Assembly (NCBI GenBank): GCA_021299675.1
Contig: JAJTIF010000252.1
Coordinates: forward strand, 1 to 10,369
Source of the DNA: Pseudomonadota bacterium
GTDB lineage: Bacteria > Bdellovibrionota > Bacteriovoracia > Bacteriovoracales > Bacteriovoracaceae
Length of the DNA: 10,369 nucleotides
Direction of reading: 5' to 3'
The notes under the pieces were generated by a model that worked only from the letters and a program-made list of their open reading frames with translations, was not told the origin of the DNA and ran no database searches. Both the position numbers and the translations under genes were made by a program. Positions 6,933 to 10,369 of the stretch are shown here, one piece after another. Position 1 is the first letter of the stretch. Every line of letters begins with the position of its first letter.

Positions 6933-6971
6933 AAACCTTCTCTGGACTAAACACCTAGAGAAGGTTTTTTT
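6933..6971 (+). terminator. Rho-independent terminator of the ribosomal operon
   Basis: A perfect 11-bp inverted repeat, AAACCTTCTCT (6933-6943) and AGAGAAGGTTT (6957-6967), encloses a 13-nt loop. A run of seven T (6965-6971) begins within the right arm. This is a textbook intrinsic terminator 22 nt after the rplQ stop. It closes the transcription unit running through rpoA and rplQ. An A-rich run upstream (6925-6929) may let it work weakly in the other direction. Confidence 0.93.
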
Positions 6972-6977
6972 ATTTCT

Positions 6978-7532
6978 ATGAATTATAAAATTCTTATTGT
7001 GGTGGCATTGATTGGCGGAGCCCTAGGGTATTCAATCTATTCTAAGAAATCCCTTGAAGCTCAGTTAGCCCAGGAATCAGACCAGCTTTTAACCCAGCTT
7101 CCTTTGGTTCAGTTTGAAACGCTCGAGAATGCCCCATACTTGACGGCTGATCTCATCAAAATGGCTCCTAAGGGCATTTTTGTGCATTTTTGGGCCACAT
7201 GGTGCGGGCCTTGTGAGGCAGAGCTCCCCGAACTCCTAGAATTCATCGATCTTCACGGTGAAGGGGTCACTTTTTTAATTATTGCCGTAAACGATGAATT
7301 GCCAAAAATTAGAAAATTTATGGCGGGTCTTAAGCTGAAGCCCAGCGAGAGAAGAGTAGTCTGGTTGCTCGATAATGGATCCATTCATCGCAACAGCTTT
7401 GGGACCATGAAGCTGCCTGAAACCTTCCTTTTTAAGCCTGATGGCTCAATCCTGAGACGTTTTGTCGGCCCACAGGAGTGGCTAAAGCCCCAATTTTCCA
7501 ACATGTTTCAGCCCCTCAATAGCGCTAATTGA
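6978..7532 (+). CDS. Membrane-anchored TlpA/ResA-like thiol-disulfide oxidoreductase
   Basis: This is a 184-residue thioredoxin-fold protein. MNYK followed by a hydrophobic segment at about 5-21 and then SKK looks like an uncleaved membrane anchor, placing the rest in the periplasm; I see no lipobox. The active site is FWATWCGPCEAELPEL (71-86), with Cys76 and Cys79. The TlpA-type cis-proline motif is LPETFLF (146-152, Pro147), followed by PDGSILRRFVG. Relatives (TlpA, ResA, CcmG/DsbE) reduce cytochrome c apoproteins or copper-centre thiols; which substrate applies here cannot be told. The start lies only 6 nt after the terminator T-tract, and I see no Shine-Dalgarno sequence other than AAGG in the hairpin, which is too far away. 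In-frame GTG codons 8 and 9 have no better site. Confidence 0.88.
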   Translation: MNYKILIVVALIGGALGYSIYSKKSLEAQLAQESDQLLTQLPLVQFETLENAPYLTADLIKMAPKGIFVHFWATWCGPCEAELPELLEFIDLHGEGVTFLIIAVNDELPKIRKFMAGLKLKPSERRVVWLLDNGSIHRNSFGTMKLPETFLFKPDGSILRRFVGPQEWLKPQFSNMFQPLNSAN

Positions 7533-7639
7533 TCAATCTTTAAGCAAATCAACACATTCGCCTGTCAAGTTCCTGAGCAAGATGACGATAAGTTAGTCAT
7601 CGAACGTGTGCCATGAAGGCCCGATGATAAGGAGCAGGT
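7533..7639. other. Intergenic leader of the sigma54 activator gene, with inverted repeat
   Basis: The stretch holds GATGAC (7581-7586) and GTCATC (7596-7601), a 6-bp inverted repeat around a 9-nt spacer with no T-tract, so an operator or weak hairpin rather than a terminator. A 10-bp palindrome, ATTGATCAAT (7528-7537), overlaps the preceding stop. A near-repeat GA[CT]GATAAG occurs at 7584-7592 and 7623-7631. I find no convincing sigma70 hexamer pair and no TGGCAC-N5-TTGC sigma54 element. AAGGAG at 7629-7634 is the ribosome binding site of the next gene. Confidence 0.4.
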
Positions 7640-9238
7640 ATGATTATTGATTGGAAAACCATTAAAGAGCTTCATGTGAATAAGAAGATGGAGCAAATTG
7701 TGGGTAAGTGGTTTGATACCGACTTTTTCTACGTCGATGAGCAAGGCCGCATCCAAAGCCAACTTAAAGATAAAGATTACCACTTCTTTTCACACTTCTT
7801 TAAAGTGCAGATGTCTCACTCATATGGCCTTGAATGGCTTGAGCAAGATGTTGAGAAAGTCTTCGAAACGATCCGTGATTCCGGTGCCGAGATCCAGGAG
7901 TATAAAACTTTCTTTCCTCACGTCTATGGGATGTATGCCAAAGTCGTCGTTGACGGTGAAGTCTTGGGTGCGGTGTTCTCCTACCCATTCCTCCATGACG
8001 ATGTGACAGCTAAAGACATCGAGGAGCTAAAAAAACACATGCACGACTGTGGTATCTCTAAAGAAGACGCCGACGCCTCAGTGGCAAAAATGAGAAAGCT
8101 CTACCCACGTGAGCGTGGGTATATGTCCGAAATGCTCGATATCGTCTCCGATGAAGTGGGAACTTTTCACGACGAGATCTCCAAGCGCGAAGCTCGCATC
8201 CACGAGCTCGCCCACGAGGTTGGTAACAAATACCGCTACCATAATCTGATTGGTAAATCGAAGCGCATGCAGCAGATTTATCATCTCCTACAAAAGATTG
8301 CGAATTCAGAGTCAACCATTCTTATCCAAGGTGAGAACGGAACTGGTAAAGAACTGGTAGCGAAAGCCATTCACTACAATTCACCTCGCAAAGAAGCTCT
8401 CTTCATGGCGGTGAACTGTTCAGCTTTCAACGACAATCTTCTTGATTCGGAACTCTTCGGTCACGTAAAAGGCTCGTTCACGGGAGCCATAAAAGATAAA
8501 AAAGGCTTCTTCGAAGTGGCCAATGGTGGAACGCTGTTTCTGGATGAAATCGGGGATACATCTCTCACCATGCAAGTGAAGCTCCTGCGTGTGCTCCAAG
8601 AGGGAACATTCCTCCCGGTGGGCGCGACGACACCGAAAAAAGTGAACGTGCGAGTGATCGCTGCCACGAACAAAAATCTTAAAGAGATGATTGCGAAGGG
8701 TGAGTTCAGAGAAGATCTTTACTACCGCATTAACGTCATCAACGTGCAGCTTCCTTCTCTCAGAGAGCGCGTCGAGGATATCCCGATACTGATGGATTTT
8801 TTCCTCGAAAAACGCTGTGCGGAGTCGGGTGTGCCGCTCAAAACCTTCGCCAAGAAAACCCTTGAGAAGATGATCGACTACCCATGGCCTGGTAACGTGC
8901 GAGAGCTCGAAAACGAAATCGAGCGTCTGTGTGTGCTCGCGGGTGATGATAAAATGATTACGCCGGATATCCTGAATCAGCGGATTCTTGACCACGGGGA
9001 ATCATCAGACGCGCGGGAGCACGGGCATGGACTTAAGGGCATGAACACCTCCGGCAGTCTCAAGGATGCGCTCGAGGAGCTTGAGATTCATATGATCCGA
9101 GAGGGCCTGAAGCGATGCGGTTTTAATAAGTCGCGGCTGGCAAAAGAGCTCGGTATCTCAAGAGCGGGATTGATCATGAAAGTTGAAAAATACGGTCTTG
9201 ATAAACGCTTGTTGAAGCGCGCTGCTGGCGACGAATAA
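7640..9238 (+). CDS. Sigma54-dependent transcriptional activator with N-terminal sensor domain
   Basis: The 532-residue protein is a bacterial enhancer-binding protein that would use ATP hydrolysis to open sigma54 RNA polymerase promoters. The AAA+ domain spans about 200-432. It has Walker A GENGTGKE (231-238), the sigma54-contacting loop GSFTGA (278-283, usually GAFTGA), Walker B GTLFLDEIGD (297-306), sensor I AATN (341-344), the LYYRINV and LPSLRERVEDIP arginine region (360-382), and PWPGNVRELEN (415-425). The Fis-type helix-turn-helix is near 485-520, with LAKELGISRAGL. There is no receiver domain with a phosphoacceptor aspartate. Residues 1-165 contain FFYVDEQGRI and AKVVVDGEVLGAVFS, reminiscent of PocR- or GAF-like ligand-binding domains (inference), followed by a likely helical linker (about 175-197). 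AAGGAG upstream fixes the start. Confidence 0.93.
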   Translation: MIIDWKTIKELHVNKKMEQIVGKWFDTDFFYVDEQGRIQSQLKDKDYHFFSHFFKVQMSHSYGLEWLEQDVEKVFETIRDSGAEIQEYKTFFPHVYGMYAKVVVDGEVLGAVFSYPFLHDDVTAKDIEELKKHMHDCGISKEDADASVAKMRKLYPRERGYMSEMLDIVSDEVGTFHDEISKREARIHELAHEVGNKYRYHNLIGKSKRMQQIYHLLQKIANSESTILIQGENGTGKELVAKAIHYNSPRKEALFMAVNCSAFNDNLLDSELFGHVKGSFTGAIKDKKGFFEVANGGTLFLDEIGDTSLTMQVKLLRVLQEGTFLPVGATTPKKVNVRVIAATNKNLKEMIAKGEFREDLYYRINVINVQLPSLRERVEDIPILMDFFLEKRCAESGVPLKTFAKKTLEKMIDYPWPGNVRELENEIERLCVLAGDDKMITPDILNQRILDHGESSDAREHGHGLKGMNTSGSLKDALEELEIHMIREGLKRCGFNKSRLAKELGISRAGLIMKVEKYGLDKRLLKRAAGDE

Positions 9239-9261
9239 CATCAAGAGTCAAAAATCAAAAT

Positions 9262-9289
9262 GAAGGGTCCGAAAGGGCCCTTTTTTTTT
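9262..9289 (+). terminator. Rho-independent terminator after the sigma54 activator gene
   Basis: AGGGTCC (9264-9270) and GGGCCCT (9275-9281) form a 7-bp stem with one T-G wobble, capped by the stable GAAA tetraloop. Nine T follow (9281-9289), and A9263-T9282 can extend the stem. It ends the activator transcript 25 nt after the stop codon and isolates it from the carboxylase gene. Confidence 0.93.
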
Positions 9290-9316
9290 GCCCTGAACGG
9301 GCGAGTTGGGTACACT
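9288..9316 (+). promoter_or_regulatory. Predicted sigma70-type promoter of the acyl-CoA carboxylase gene
   Basis: TTGCCC (9288-9293) and TACACT (9311-9316) are spaced 17 bp apart, each matching four of six consensus positions. The -35 begins in the last bases of the preceding T-tract. A short inverted repeat GCCC-N5-GGGC (9290-9302) overlaps the -35 and spacer and might be an operator. The leader would be about 20 nt, including AAGGAG at 9330-9335. No sigma54 (GG-N10-GC with TTGC) element was found here. Confidence 0.4.
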
Positions 9317-9341
9317 CTTCCCACATTTCAAGGAGTGACCC

Positions 9342-10369
9342 ATGCTCGACAATCAAGCCCGTCGCGAACAACTCGCGGCTCTGAATAAAGAAGCTGAACT
9401 TGGTGGTGGCATTCAGCGCATCCAGAAGCAACACGAGCAAGGAAAATACTCGGCTCGCGAACGCCTCGATAAACTCCTCGATCCAAACTCCTTCATGGAG
9501 TTTGATAAATTCGTCGTCCATAAATGCCAGTCCTTCGGCATTGAAAAAACACAATACCTTGGCGACGGTGTCATCACCGGGATCGGATCCATCAACGGGC
9601 AACAGGTCGCGGTGTTCTCGCAAGACTTCACCTGCTGGGGCGGAGCCTTGGGCATGGCCTACGCTAAGAAGATCTGCAAGATCATGGATTTCGCTCTCGA
9701 TAATCGCATCCCTGTCATCGGCATCAATGATTCCGGTGGCGCGCGCATCCAGGAAGGCGTGGAGTCCTTGGCGGGCTACGCAGAAATTTTCTGGCGTAAC
9801 GTCCAGGCCTCAGGCGTGATCCCACAGATCTCCCTCATCATGGGCCCTTGTGCCGGTGGCGCAGTTTACTCACCGGCCATGACTGATTTTATTTTCATGG
9901 TGGATAAGACCTCCTACATGTTTGTCACAGGCCCCGACGTCATTAAGACTGTCACCCACGAAGAGGTCACGAAAGACCAGTTGGGAGGTGCTAGCACGCA
10001 TAATGAAAAATCCGGCGTGGCTCATTTCAAGTGCGCTGACGAAGATGATTGTTTTGAGCGAGTCCGAGAGCTCCTCTCCTATATCCCAGCCTCCAATGCC
10101 GTGAAGCCTTCGAAGGCCTTCAGCAGTGACAGCGCCGAGCGGGCCAGCAGCAAACTTAAAGATTTTGTGCCAGATAACTCGCGCAAGCCATACGACATGA
10201 AAGAGTTGATCGTGGAAGTGGTGGACGATGGAAACTTCTTAGAAGTTCATCGCGATTTCGCTAAAAATATCTTGTGCGGTTTTGCCAGCATCGGTGGGAT
10301 CAAGGTCGGCATCATCGCCAACCAACCTGCGGTTCTCGCCGGGGTGCTCGACATTGACTCCTCCACGAA
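9342..10369 (+). CDS. pccB: Acyl-CoA carboxylase carboxyltransferase (beta) subunit, propionyl-CoA carboxylase type (partial, 3' end missing)
   Basis: The open frame of 342 codons runs off the window without a stop; family members have about 510-540 residues, so roughly the last third is missing. The protein moves CO2 from carboxybiotin to an acyl-CoA, most likely propionyl-CoA giving methylmalonyl-CoA, with a separate biotin carboxylase/biotin carrier alpha subunit. Visible motifs are ARERLDKLLD (38-47), the first oxyanion-hole segment NDSGGARIQEGVESLAGYAEIF (129-150, Gly132-Gly133), GVIPQISLIMGPCAGGAVYSPA (158-179), FVTGPDVIKTVTHEEVT (194-210), LGGASTH (214-220), FAKNILCGFA (306-315) and NQPAVLAGVLDIDSS (327-341). 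QDFTCWGGALG replaces the usual QDFTVFGGSL. AAGGAG 6 nt before the ATG fixes the start. Acetyl-, methylcrotonyl- or geranyl-CoA carboxylase beta subunits are less likely given the DFT and GPD segments. Confidence 0.9.
   Translation, partial: MLDNQARREQLAALNKEAELGGGIQRIQKQHEQGKYSARERLDKLLDPNSFMEFDKFVVHKCQSFGIEKTQYLGDGVITGIGSINGQQVAVFSQDFTCWGGALGMAYAKKICKIMDFALDNRIPVIGINDSGGARIQEGVESLAGYAEIFWRNVQASGVIPQISLIMGPCAGGAVYSPAMTDFIFMVDKTSYMFVTGPDVIKTVTHEEVTKDQLGGASTHNEKSGVAHFKCADEDDCFERVRELLSYIPASNAVKPSKAFSSDSAERASSKLKDFVPDNSRKPYDMKELIVEVVDDGNFLEVHRDFAKNILCGFASIGGIKVGIIANQPAVLAGVLDIDSST

Noticed and set aside
7581..7601. GATGAC/GTCATC hairpin as a terminator for the thioredoxin-like gene
   Set aside because: The stem is only 6 bp and no T-tract follows, so it does not meet the criteria for an intrinsic terminator.
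8420..8995. Long minus-strand open frame of 191 codons opposite the sigma54 activator
   Set aside because: It is wholly antisense to the conserved AAA+ core, has no recognisable family features, and is expected from codon bias of the sense gene.
9255..9819. Open frames on both strands over the carboxylase start (122, 139 and 80 codons)
   Set aside because: The frame starting at 9342 encodes unmistakable carboxyltransferase motifs and has AAGGAG upstream, so the others are shadows.

Overview
The window is mostly the distal part of the S10-spc-alpha ribosomal protein cluster, all on the + strand. In order it reads: the last codons of rpsH, then rplF, rplR, rpsE, rpmD, rplO, secY, adk, infA, rpmJ, rpsM, rpsK, rpoA and rplQ. 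The genes are packed with gaps of 3 to 36 nt, apart from one 77-nt gap before infA. That gap carries a good sigma70-type promoter, so the cluster probably has at least two transcription units. A strong hairpin-plus-T-tract terminator follows rplQ. Two genes often found in such clusters are absent from their usual places: map (between adk and infA) and rpsD (between rpsK and rpoA). rpsH and rpmJ are supported by conserved residues even though one is cut by the window edge and the other is only 38 codons long.

Downstream of the ribosomal cluster are three separately organised genes. The first is a membrane-anchored TlpA/ResA-like thioredoxin with a WCGPC active site, starting only 6 nt after the terminator T-tract and lacking a visible Shine-Dalgarno sequence. 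The second is a sigma54-dependent transcriptional activator (AAA+ domain plus Fis-type helix-turn-helix). It has no phosphoacceptor receiver domain; its N-terminus looks like a small-molecule sensor, tentatively PocR-like. The third is the first two thirds of a biotin-dependent acyl-CoA carboxylase beta (carboxyltransferase) subunit of propionyl-CoA carboxylase type, cut by the window end. The last two are separated by a terminator followed directly by a plausible promoter.

The organism is a Gram-negative bacterium. Gene order, the long charged S5 N-terminal extension, the Cys4 zinc-type adenylate kinase, the sigma54 activator and the moderately AT-rich coding suggest a member of the former deltaproteobacteria, possibly Bdellovibrionota. 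That assignment is inference and not secure. Codon use changes along the window: the ribosomal genes favour T-ending codons, whereas the activator and the carboxylase use many more C-ending codons (ATC, GTC, CTC).

Functionally the first 6.9 kb make ribosomal proteins, initiation factor 1, the RNA polymerase alpha subunit, the Sec translocon channel and adenylate kinase, the usual co-expressed growth machinery. The remaining genes look like an ordinary boundary into unrelated metabolism and regulation. I see no mobile elements, tRNA or rRNA genes, CRISPR arrays or defence systems. I do not see a clear undescribed system here; the sensor domain of the sigma54 activator is the least explained coding segment.
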